Source: Seriola aureovittata
Taxonomy: Eukaryota; Chordata; Actinopteri; Carangiformes; Carangidae
Length of the DNA stretch: 64,000 nucleotides
Direction of reading: 5' to 3'
Assembly: GCF_021018895.1 (NCBI RefSeq)
Contig: NC_079384.1
Coordinates: forward strand, 19,171,140-19,235,139
Shown piece by piece: positions 24,570-35,665 of this stretch. The translations under genes and the position numbers were made by a program. The notes under the pieces were generated by a model. It saw nothing but the letters and a program-made list of their open reading frames with translations, did no database searches and had not been told where the DNA came from. Position 1 is the stretch's first letter. Each line of letters starts with the position of its first letter.

Positions 24570-27500
24570 TAAGTAAAAAACTATAAAATTGTAAGGGCTT
24601 CAATATGGTTCAACGAAGTGTGTGTGACATCAGTGAACATCAAATGATATGATGTTTAGGTCACAAAATCACAACAAATCTCCTGTGACTGATGAAACTC
24701 TTGACAGTGTTTTTTTTGTTTTACAGTTTTATCCATATGAAGACAAGAGGCTCATAAATCTAGAAACATAAGAACACACACACATATGTTCACACTGGTT
24801 TCATGCTTTAACTTTTTTTTAGCTGTATGATACCATACAAGCCTCAAACAATTTGCACCTTCCCTCCATTACACAAACACACACACACATATTGTCACTT
24901 TTTGTCAATATGTGAGCTGCGCAGGGAAGCAATGAAAGTGTGTAATGATGCTACCTGACAGCCCATTAAACCAGAGAGAGATGAGGATGCAATTAGATTG
25001 TCATCCACGCTGGAGTTACTGCCGACAAAACAGATGGAGGAAGCTAAAGGAGAGGAGGTTTATTTTTGGAGGGAGCAGAATCTTTTCAGGGTGAGTGGAT
25101 GATTTCTGTGCAGACATTTGACATGATATCAAATGATTGAGAGCTGATGATTATTGTGTGTGATCAGCTGTGTCATCGCACGGCTGTTCACTCCGGGTTG
25201 ATTCAGCTGCTGAGTTTAAAAGACGAGCTGAAGATTAAGTTTCCATCAGAGAGAAATAAAGTCGATCCAGAATCAAGGCTTTCATAACAAAAGTGAGACT
25301 TCACTTTGAACAGAGCTCCAGATTTTTCTTCAGGCAGTCAGCTCTCAGTTTCACAGGCAAGTTCAGTTAGAAGCAGCAAGACGCATCAGATCTTTAAACT
25401 CTAGGTGGCAGAGAGAACATGGAGCAGACAGAATAAATATTATCACTTCACTTTTATGAATGCAAACAAATTATAACCAAAAGAAGCAATACACTGGCTG
25501 TTAACAAGGCCTGAAAGTCATCTTGACAAATAAAAAATGCTTGATCCCACAGTATAATCTATAATACTTTCATGGACAATAAGTTAAGACATAAAAAGAC
25601 AAAAACTTTTGCATTTAAATATAAGTATTTTTCCATATATGTGGTGCTGAATTCACAAATGTGTTTTTGTAGGAAAACTTTCAGGCAGGATTTAAACCCA
25701 CTGCTACGAAACCCACAAATTAACTGCTGTGTTATACTGTTTATACTACTGCTACAGTTATAGCTATTGAAGTATACATTAATAAACAGTTTAAAAAGTT
25801 CTTATATCTGCTTACAGCTATTTTACAGTGTGTTATAAACAAATACTGCTCATAAATTCTACATATTGCCATTGTTTAACCTTTATGAAGGAGCAATGAT
25901 GTGAAAGAAAACAGAGTGTGGGATTAACTGATGCTTAAATTTATTCTCTGATGAATTTTCCATTTTTACTATAGTGGACATGTTTAACATTCACATCATG
26001 TTTTGTGTCTGTCTCTCTCTCTCTTTCAGTCTAAAAGCCTCGCAGTAACAGCTTGTTGCCAGTAGGAGGTGTGATGTTCCATCAATGGGCAACAGTGACG
26101 CTGCTGCAACAGGCTGTTGCCATTTCAGTTTGTGTATGTGCAACAAAAATCTATTAACAATCAAGATCCAATCATTTAATATAAAAAGATGCATTAATAC
26201 AATAATATGATGTTAATCTAATAATATAGTCTAATATAGTATAAAGTTCTTTTCATCAACACTGTATCTCTGTTTATCATAAAAATCAAAAATCACCAAA
26301 TTTAAAAATGTGTGGGTTTCTTTGGAGAGCAATAAAATATAAAATATACATTTTATAATATATATATTGTCTGTATTATATGATATTGCCATAATATAAT
26401 ATGACTATATGTTTGGAGATGGATGAAAAATATAGATATTGACAAATAGATTTAATCATTTTAATGTCTTATTAGTTTATAAATCATTAATAATTCATGG
26501 TTATGACTTCCATACGATAAAATTTTATGAAAAAATTGATCAATTAATCAGATGATGGTGCCACATGTTGAGGATGATGGTGATGAGAGCATTATTAATG
26601 AGGGAGATGAGGATGATGTTACAGTACTAACAATGATTATGACTGTAGTCACAACACTGATGATGAGCTTTGACTGTATGTTGACGTATTGATCAGTATT
26701 GATAAAGATGAGAATCGCGATTTTATGAATGAGGATTTAAATTCATATTAATCCGCTTTGATTATATGAGTTTGTGTTCATGTATTGATCCATACTGGTG
26801 ATGTTGGTGATGACCATGATAATGGTCAGGTTGATATTAATAATGACAGGTATTGATTGTAAATGGGGGTGGAAGGAGACACTGTCTTATAAGATGAGCT
26901 TGAACAGTCGATAATCTTGATGGGAGCAAACAGAAGGTGAAGTGCAAGTGTTTACATGCGTCAGGCCTCCAGTCAGCACACAGATTCTGTCTCACCTCAG
27001 AGTCCACATAAACTGATCACACTTATCAACAAGTCCATTGATCGGTTCAGAGCCTCATCAGTACAAAAACATTTATTCAAAAGAGATATCACTCACAGTT
27101 TTGACAATTCTGATTCAAACATTTGTGCCAAAACAGATGTACTTAAGCATAGTTGACATTTTGGCGGATGAGACGAGAGCTAAAATGTTGACTGTGCTTG
27201 AATAAACCAACTATATGTTTCCAAGTGTAATTTTAACCTCTAAATAACACTTATTAATTCAAGGGAAGAGTCAAGAGAAAAAAAATCAAAAGTCCAACTA
27301 ATGGTGGTGTTTTTGACAGCATCCTAATGCTTTCCACAGCAAATTAGTGTTTGTTTTTTAAATACCTGAATTTTCTTCAGTTTTCCCCTGATCTTGTTTA
27401 ATTAATTTGTGTCAAACAAAATATATGTTTAAATTTATTGACTTGAATATTGATTGTATAAAGCTTTTGTAGTATCTCAATTTATCAATCAATGCCATGT

Positions 27501-28027
27501 AGCTCACACCGTATGCAGATACATTTGTCCCTTCTAGGATTCCATATATAGAGAACTAAAGTCTGTAAATGACTTATGAATCCAGAGGAGCTGTCCGGTC
27601 CGGTGTGGTGCTGAAACTGGAGGGTCCATCAGCAGGCAGCACAAGCAGGGGTTCATCCCAACACTATAGCCGAACTACACTTAGCCAAACAATTAAAAGA
27701 CATTTCTGAGTCACATTTATTTGCAAGAAATATCCTTTAATTGTAAGGTCAAGTGTAGTAACCTCCAGTCTCCATCTTCTTCCGGCTGAGTGGAAACAAT
27801 CCTTCTGGCTCCCACGGTCCGCCAGAACATCACCTGGAATGGCATCACGGGAAAGGTCAGCGACGTCACATGCGCATATGCCGAGGATCCGTGTAACCTC
27901 GTCAGTCTCAGGCTTCAGGCTACAGACGACAAACATATCCAAGACTTCATTAAACCTCGTTAGAGTGTTAAACCTGCGGTACAGAGGCGGCTTACCAGAG
28001 CGTACAAAACCCTGGAGGCAGCAGCGT

Positions 28028-28028
<1 letters not shown>
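24570..28028. other. Intergenic region upstream of the glutamate receptor gene, no gene seen
   Basis: The DNA is AT-rich up to about 27.5 kb, with a degenerate GAT/ATG-rich low-complexity stretch at about 26540-26880. GC content rises from about 27.6 kb toward the CpG-rich leader region. I see no exon. Confidence 0.5.

Positions 28029-28029
<1 letters not shown>

Positions 28030-28084
<55 letters not shown>
28030..28084 (+). repeat. (GT)n microsatellite, about 27 units
   Basis: An uninterrupted TG run at the upstream edge of the CpG-rich leader region of the receptor gene. Confidence 0.95.
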
Positions 28085-28086
<2 letters not shown>

Positions 28087-28089
28087 ATC

Positions 28090-29713
28090 GCTGCTGCTGA
28101 CTCGGTGAAAACTCCCCTGGCTACATCCTGCCGCGAACACATTTCCCCTCCTCTCCACTTGCGCCGGGACACCAGCAGTGTCCGAGAGTCCCCTGAATCT
28201 CCTTTCCCGCAGAGCTGAGGAGTCCACTTCCCTATTTACCCGCATCCATACCGTCTGCAACCCCCCAAACCCCTCTCTCTACCACGACTCGCTTTTCCTC
28301 CTCACTGTTTGATTTTTGACGCTTTGCTCCCGCTCTCCGTGTCTGGAAAATCCTCCATGCAGCGCTGGGGAGATTTTACGCACGGGGCGACGCCAGAGCT
28401 TCTGCTCGCCTTGTATCCGGACGCCTGATAGCAACATTAGAGCTGAACGTGTTTCACATGTCGGAGGTTCGGTCATCCCGAGCTGAGAGAGAGAGATCAC
28501 CGTTTAAGTGGAACCTGCAGCTGGGTAGCTCCCGTCTGTGCGCCACGCGTCATCCACAACCTCCCCAAGCTGCCAGCGGGAAATACCGCTGAACGCCGAT
28601 GTCACACCAGATCCGACGTTCATTCAGAATTTTGCAACTCTAGACATCTGCACAAGAATCAGTATTAGTTTGAATTAAGCTGCTAAGGTTATGTTATAGA
28701 ACTACAACATCTCCCCTTTCCACGAGAAAAGGGTAAAACGGGATAAAACCAATACTGTCTTGAAATTACGCACGAGTATCGAAGTCACAAGCACGAGCAG
28801 AATGAAGCGATGTGTCTGCAACACACGGAGTAAATCCACGCATGCAACAGTGCAACGCGGCAATGCAGCGGTGACGGATCCTCTGGTCGGTGCCGAATAA
28901 ACGAACTTGAATCGGAGGAGAGAGCGCGTTCTATGCGTGAAACGTGAAGGCAGACTGTTGCAAGTTCTTTACCGGCACCGACGGTCTTCCCGCCTCTCCA
29001 CTCTCCGAGTCATCCCGCAAAAAGCCACTGATCAGGGGCGCGACTACCTCTGCGTCTCGCTCCCTCTCACCCTGTCTCCTCTGCGGTGCGCACCGGCTCC
29101 AATCCATCCCTCCATCCCTCCATCTCTCTCCATCTCCATCCCTCGCCTCTCTTTTCTCCGGTCGGGCTCCCAGCGCCGTAGATAGAGGCTCTGCAGTCAC
29201 GTGGGTCGGGGGAGAGGAGAGAGAGATAGGGGGAGAGGTAGAGAGAGAGAGCGCGTCCCTCCTCCTCCTCCTCCTCCGCAGTTTGCAGTGTGTTATGTCT
29301 CAGACTCGGAGGTAGAGAGTCAGAGCTGCTCGTCCGGCGGATCTCAACCTCTGAAACAAACCCCCGGTGTCTTCTCTCATCCTTCCCCGCTTCCCTCCTC
29401 AGTTACCCGGGTTTGTTTCTCTCCGGAGCCCTGGAAGCTTCTGTTTCTTTCTTTTTCTACCCTTCCTCTTCCTCTCGACTCCGGCCAACAGTTTGGTCTT
29501 TGGGATTTGGTTTTTCTTTTTTTGTTACTATTGCTGGTGATTTCACTCAACACTGTATCCCGCTGCTGCTGCTGCTGCTACTGCTGCCGCTGCTGCCGCT
29601 GCTGCTCCTGCTTTTACGCACCGACGCTTATTTTGGATTTGCTCATCACTGGAGAAAAGCACAGAAATCAGCGAGGTGGATCCGTGGATGCGCCTTTCTG
29701 GCTCAAACTGGAG
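28090..29713 (+). promoter_or_regulatory. grid1: CpG-rich promoter/5' leader region of the GRID1-like gene
   Basis: This 1.6-kb stretch is clearly richer in C+G and in CpG than the surrounding DNA (for example 28360-28420, 28500-28600, 28820-29080). It ends at the start codon at 29714. It has no TATA box that I can place, as expected for a CpG-island promoter. It holds several pyrimidine-rich segments and, at about 29558-29611, a CTG/CCG-rich run just before the coding start. The exact transcription start cannot be read from sequence. Confidence 0.55.
29558..29611 (+). repeat. Imperfect CTG repeat in the 5' leader of the GRID1-like gene
   Basis: Repeated CTG units interrupted by CTA, CCG and CTC, about 54 bp, lie roughly 100 bp upstream of the start codon. 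The tract is inside the probable transcribed leader. Confidence 0.8.
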
Positions 29714-29795
29714 ATGGAAATGCTGATATTGTTATTTCATTCCCTGTGGATATTGCAATGCAACACAGTGAGCGCCGACTCCATCATCCACATTG
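29714..29795 (+). CDS. grid1: Glutamate receptor delta-1-like, coding exon 1 (signal peptide)
   Basis: The ATG at 29714-29716 starts a hydrophobic signal peptide (MEMLILLFHSLWILQCNTVS). It is followed by ADSIIHIG, the conserved start of mature delta-type ionotropic glutamate receptors. The donor is GTAAGA at 29796 and the exon ends in phase 1. Delta receptors (GluD) sit in the postsynaptic membrane, where they bind cerebellins and presynaptic neurexins to organise synapses; they conduct little glutamate-gated current. The frame is open upstream to 29201 without a stop, but only this Met gives a proper signal peptide. An in-frame Met three codons later is a weaker alternative. Exon 2 at 46037 continues in the right phase. 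Confidence 0.9.
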
Positions 29796-30239
29796 GTAAG
29801 ACACCAGCCGGGGCTTCTGGTTTTTTTTTTTTTTTTTTTTTTTTTTGGTTTTGCTGTGCAGGGCTTTGGCTGTGAGGAGAGCCGGGCTGGTGGCTGCGTG
29901 CAGGGACGGAATATGAGCAGAGAAGCGTTTTAATGACGGCTTTGTGAAATATGGACAGATCAGTGGTGTTCAAGTTGAGTTATGGCAGATTTTGAATATT
30001 AGAGTTTCCGTGCATGCACTGATTGTCAAACATTCAGGACCCGACCTCCCACCTGATTATCATTCCGATCCGTGCCAGGATAATGGGTAGGAAGGAAGGA
30101 GGCTGTTGCATCCAGGTTCAGACGCACGCAGCGCAGCCTGGTAGAAGTGCCCGCAAAGTGTTGCGCCGCGCCATCCCTCCATCCCTCCATCCCCCCATTC
30201 CTTCTTCCCTTCTTCCCAGGCAGGGAGAGCTCATGTCGA

Positions 30240-30270
30240 TGCACATTCACATTCACATTCACATTCACAT
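30240..30270 (+). repeat. (CATTCA)n hexamer repeat, about 5 units
   Basis: Five near-perfect copies of a 6-bp unit (ACATTC) lie near the start of intron 1. Confidence 0.85.
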
Positions 30271-30329
30271 GCAGAAAACCTGAGGCTGGCAGGAGAAACT
30301 GGCCCGACGTGGGTGTTTGGAGGGTTTTG

Positions 30330-30465
30330 CTTTATCCATCCATCCTCCTCCCCCCCCCCCCCCCTTCCTCCCTCCTCTCTTCCTCCCTCCTCCTCCTCCT
30401 TCTTCTTCCTCCACCTCCTCCTCCCCCATCCCTCTCTCCCTCGCCTCCCCTCATCTATAAGCCTG
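30330..30465 (-). repeat. Polypyrimidine tract (polypurine on the minus strand)
   Basis: About 130 bases on the + strand are almost only C and T, including a run of about 14 C, CTCCTC units and TTCTTC units. Such tracts can form triplex (H-DNA) or, from the C/G runs, four-stranded structures. Here it is only seen as composition. Confidence 0.8.
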
Positions 30466-33400
30466 AACTTTGAATTGGACGTGAGTGAAATGTTAATCAA
30501 CTCTGCCAGGGGAAGACATGACAGAGGGGACAAACGCCGACTGTTTGGGCTCTCAAACAACATCGACACCAAAAGCCAGTTGGCAAGCAGAGGAAGCAGC
30601 TCCACTTTCAGTTTTTTCATCCTCTGATTTCCTGTGACATTAGTCAACTCACTTTTCTTTTTTTTGGTAAAAGCAGGAGTTGAGGGAGGATAGAGCGGAG
30701 TCAGGGAGGGTTGGAGGGGATTTTGAGAGTCGAGCAGACTCAGTGAGACACCACTGACTGATCACACACTCAACAGCCGCACGCACTTTTCATATAAACT
30801 CCCCAATTTGCACTAATTCCACTTAGAGGCTCCACTTCGGCCGGAGATGATTGAGTGCAGCAGGCGGCTGCCATCAGTTTGGAAGAAAGCCATTCAGTTT
30901 AAAAAAGGGGGAAGTAAAATAATAATAATAACAATAGTATTAATAATAATAATAAAAATCATCATCATCATCCACGGGTTTGACATTTCAGATCTGTGCT
31001 GCAGCTCAGTCCATCAAACCCGGTCAGAGGCAGCACTGCGGTGGCCTGTAGGGTTTAGCCAGGAGAGGGGAAGAGGGAGGAGGAGGAGGAAGCGGATAGG
31101 GTGGGAAAGGGGGGAGGAAAGAGAGGAGGAGGGTCAGAGCCATTCAGCTGAAAAGAATGCACTTCCTACTTAGTTCAAATGATTTTTCAAAAGATACAGA
31201 GGCAAACTGAAATCCTGAATCTCCATAATGGGAAGATGTCAGGTCCATATTTAACATAACAACATAATTTATCCACTACAGCACTAAATGACAAACTAGT
31301 GTGGCATGAGATAACAGTACCAACCAACCAAGAATGTGCTGAATATTCATGTGAGTAGTTAATTTGGAAGAGTGGGAGTCTGTTTTTCTCTCCTTCCTTT
31401 ATGGAGTCTGTCTAATTATAGAATTATCTTTATTTGTAGACATACAGATGACGTTCACTGGAAAATAAAACCTGCTGCACTCTGAGGAAAGACCTTGTTT
31501 TGGTCACTTAAGATTATATTTCCCATGAATCTTAGAGTAGGCATTGAGAGATTAATGTATGGACAGACGGATGGATATTTCACTGTCCCTCGGGAGAAAA
31601 TCTGCATTCAGTCCGCACATGGAAACGACAGAGAACAGTGATACGGGATTATCGAGAACACAGAACAGTAAATACAAGATAAAGCAAATAAGGGGGTGAT
31701 GCCAAACAGCGAGGCCAGATATGAACATGCAACCAAACTGGTACGGCTGGGGAACTGGGACAAAGGATGCAAGTTAAAAGGGAAATCTGAGCTGATATTG
31801 GTACATTTTAGTTTTAGTGAGAAAGTCCATTGATCTCAGAGGCTATTGAGGAGCTTTTTATTCACGTTTTGCACCAGTCTTTGCAAAGCAGTTTGTCACT
31901 GTCAGCTGAAAACCTGCAGTAGATACCTATGGTATCTGTGAAATGTCAGTGCTTCCAGTGTAAAGAAACCTGCTGTGTGTTTGTGGCTACAGCACACGAC
32001 TTTAGCAAGAGGTTGGAGAAGCTTGTGGCTGTTTAGGTGAAGCACTGACATGACACACGTTTTATAACATGTGAGTGTGAACCTGGCATGTGACATGTGG
32101 TTCTTGTTGCATGTTCATCCCAGTCAGGCAGTGGATCCCTGCAGGATGTTGCAGTACAAATCACAGCTTGTAGCTTGGAGACCTGCGATCTCCCTCCAGT
32201 GATACGGCAGCAGCAGGAAGCCACACAGACAGCTGCAGGATGCTGAAGTCTTTGCAGATCCAGCATGTTTCTCTGCTCTTCAAACAGGATTTTCAGCTAT
32301 TGAATGTTTTGGTTTTCTTCAGGCTGGACCGACTGCCCGTCCAGAGGAGCAGATTTTATATAAATATATAGTATATTCACTGGTCCCTGCACAAGCATTT
32401 GTGCTGCCATAACTAACAGATTATCTATGGTTTTAAACTCGAACAATTTTGAGTATAACCCTTCTGGGGAAGTAATCCACCATGTTAAAAAGGTTCCCTG
32501 TGGCACAACCTTCAAATGGTTTTGTGGAGAACCTTCATGGTGCTACAAAGCACTATTGAGTCAACGAGAAAAGCTCTATTTTTGTTTCATATTTTATTTG
32601 GTGAAGCAAGATAAAGACAAAGAAAGTGATAACAAGACATTACAAGACATAACGACGCAAAGCCAAGATCAGATGTGACAGTGTTCCAACCTCAGCTCTG
32701 AAACCCCTGCCCGAGCATCTGTCTCGTCCAGCGGGGTGGCGTTATCATGTGTGACATATCCCGGTTTGTTTGTCCCTTCCTCTCTCGTGTTTCCCCATAG
32801 AGGATCAGTGGCAGGCAGTGGGTGTCGCTGGGGTGGCGGTAGGTGGGTGGGGGCCTTTGATCTGTAAAACAGCTGATACGGATGAAAATGTGGAACCGGG
32901 ACCTTCAGTCGACCCGCTTCGTCCTCTGACCGACATATCGTCTTGGTGTGCATCAGTGGTGTGAAATCCGGCACTGTTGAGGTTGAGTCTGCAGGTTTTC
33001 CTCTCAGTTGATCACAACAGCAGCTGGTTTCTCTAATTAGTCCCGCCCCCCTGTTCTTTGGTTGAATGTGTATAAATCAGTGAAAACAGCTGCTGCGGTG
33101 TGAGGCTGTGAGTGGAAAGGAGGACTGTCAGTTAGTCTGATTGAAGGTCAGGGCCAGGAGCGGCAAACAGGAGGAAACAGAGCTCGAATCAATTTTGGCC
33201 TTTCATTAAATATCAGATATCAAGCTGTCAGTGAGGTCCACTCCTGATATGAGGCTCTCGGGAGGCTTATGAGACCATCTCTCTCCAGAAAAGAGGGAGG
33301 TGAAGTCATTATGAAAACCAGACAAATATCAGGTTGTCAAACCTCAGCAGAAGCTCCTGAAGACTGACGGAACAAATACAGACATGTTGAGATGATGGCG

Positions 33401-33904
33401 AAACATTGTTTGTTGAAAAATTAGGGAAATTTGTTTTGGATTGACATTTAACAAATAGACCTACACTCTCCACACCACCGATACCTGAAAGGAAATCTTA
33501 GCGCTATATACAATGATATTTAAGACTTTGCGATTAAGGGAAATACGCCAGTGCAAAGACAACTGGTTTTCCCAGTCTAATGTGGAAGATCTTGACTGAG
33601 CCCTGACCTCAACCAACTTTAAGACCTGGATGGCATCTGTCTTATTCCTATGTTTGGTTTTAGTTCTGACAGCTGACACTGAGTTGTGTTGACGGAGAAG
33701 TTCAATGCTTTTTTACTTCTGTTGTCCCACCTTAAAGCTACGGTGTTCAATTTTTAGCCACCAGATGGCAGAGGAACACCAAAACGATCTGACAGACTCA
33801 CAGCTTTGACATATTATCACCTCATGAAGTTGTTAATGATAAATCTAACTCCAATATTCACCCTCCTTTCCACTTTTTAGATGTGCCACTGTCTAGCCTC
33901 TGTT

Positions 33905-33960
33905 TAGTAGATAGATAGATAGTTAGATAGATACTTTATTTATCCCCTAGGGGAAAATCA
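33905..33960 (+). repeat. Short LINE 3'-tail-like repeat with (TAGA)n
   Basis: Units of TAGATAGA precede 'tactttatttatcccctagg' and 'ggaaaatca'. I recognise this as a very common 3'-end fragment of fish non-LTR elements. It is too short to place in a family. Confidence 0.5.
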
Positions 33961-34762
33961 TGACGCTGTATAAATTGTGAACAGTGGCTTTATCAGAGCC
34001 TCTGTGCTGACAGTGTCTGCTGCTGCTGCTGGTAACAAGTTTAATGAGAGTGCTGATGGTGAGAATCCTCAGTGGGTTCACCACCATTTTAATTCAGTGG
34101 TGATATATTTGTTCTTATTTTACAGTGCAACTTGAAGTTTATCAGTCTGCTTTCAGTGGAGGCTTTTACTGCCCCTTGAAGCTTCCGCGTGATGATTCAG
34201 AAGCATTTACAACCCGAAACAAAAGAAATTGTGTTAAACTCTGAATACTAATGCACAAACTGTCATGTAAAAGATCACATTGAAAAATACTGAAGCTGTC
34301 GTTGACTCACTCTAAAAAAAAAAACACACTGGTATCATTCCCCAGAAGCTCATATTGGTCACACTCGTGTTGCGGCTCTTCGTGTCCCCTGTGGGCTGTT
34401 ACCCAGGTCTGCGGGTCCTCTAAACGCCCCTCAGGCCAAACGGATAACAAGTCACTTTTCATAAGGAGCGTTAGGAGGAGAGATTACCCCATCCCATGAG
34501 CCAGGCAGCTGACGAGTGATGATTTACGGCACCTGTGTAACGGCTAGCAGAAGGAGAGCTTTGCTTATCCGTCGCCAGGGTTTGGAAAGGCGAGCTCGAA
34601 CTGCAGGAATCCAATCTGTTGAGGCTGGCGGAGCAAATGAACAGCTGCGGCCTTTTCTCGCCCCGCCACTAAACAAGATAAAGTAACCCAGTTAGGGAAG
34701 ACCGCAAACGGCTTCCCGCACTGTCTCAGCAAAGACTTAGCCAGACCATTTACCTCCACCAC

Positions 34763-34765
<3 letters not shown>

Positions 34766-34811
<46 letters not shown>
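34766..34811 (+). repeat. (AC)n microsatellite
   Basis: An uninterrupted CA/AC run of about 23 units in intron 1. Confidence 0.95.
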
Positions 34812-34813
<2 letters not shown>

Positions 34814-35194
34814 TGCAGGCATGGAAAGAGAGCAGCAAAGCCATCTTTCTAATATAATGCAGCAGCCTCACTCACTGGATTGAATAAACGTGGCATGTAT
34901 CAGAGTGTTTGACCCAGTGAGCGCATTAAAATACTCCATAAAGAAACATGAGCGTTTCTTCAGATTCACTGTGACAAACAGGTAGAGAGGAGACTGTGTG
35001 GGCAGAGGAACAGGCCTGGAAAGGAAACCAGTTAAACTAATAACAGGTTTCTGAAAGATGCTGATATTTTTATACTGAGTGTTTTTGTGCTGTCAAAAAA
35101 TCTCATTAAATGTTATCACAGATGTTTTCTGAGTGGAGCCTCTGAAAACTTCACGAGATACTGAGAGTTTGTTTCCCAGACTACAACTGAGTCT

Positions 35195-35665
35195 AGCCCT
35201 GGATTCATTATTGATATTAATAATGATAATAAACTTTATTTGTATAGCACCTTTCATACAAGAAATTTTGCTTTTGCTTGACAACAAAGAAATGACATGC
35301 ACCAAGTGCTTCACATGAAAAGAAAAGTCATAAAACATTACTGATCTAAAATGAAAAACATTGAAAACATTCATGTAAAAAGAGATAAGATAATGAACAA
35401 AATAATAAGAAGTGCTACATGAATGTGGCGCAAAGTGCAAAATTTCCGAGCGAGTTAAAGGCTAAAGTGAAAAGCTTTTTGAGCTTTCTTTTAAAAAAAT
35501 ACTTAATGAGCTGGCCCCTCTGATATCTGAAGGTATTGTGTTCCACAGCTTTGGGCCGTAACTGACAAAGGCTGCATTCCCAATTTTACTAAGGCTGTTG
35601 CTGGGAACCCTCAACAAAGCAGCAGTAGATGACCTCAGTGTTCTTGGAGGTACATAGGTAATCAT
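35195..35665 (-). mobile_element. Non-LTR retrotransposon 3' end (L2/Rex1-like), ORF2 C-terminus plus tail
   Basis: On the minus strand a 67-residue frame (35665-35462) reads RTLRSSTAALLRVPS and then YGPKLWNTIPSDIRGASSLS. This is the typical end of L2/Rex1/CR1-type ORF2 ('...LRSS...LLVVPR...APKLWNSLP..IR'). Its stop is followed by about 260 bases of 3' untranslated sequence. This ends in a short ATTATTA-type tail (about 35195-35235), with the 'aactttatttgtatagcacc' motif that often ends fish retroelements. The copy is 5'-truncated, which is usual for target-primed insertion. Confidence 0.75.

Noticed and set aside
29201..29713. In-frame N-terminal extension upstream of the GRID1-like start
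   Set aside because: The frame is open only because of GC-rich and simple sequence. The conserved signal peptide starts at 29714, and receptors of this family begin there.
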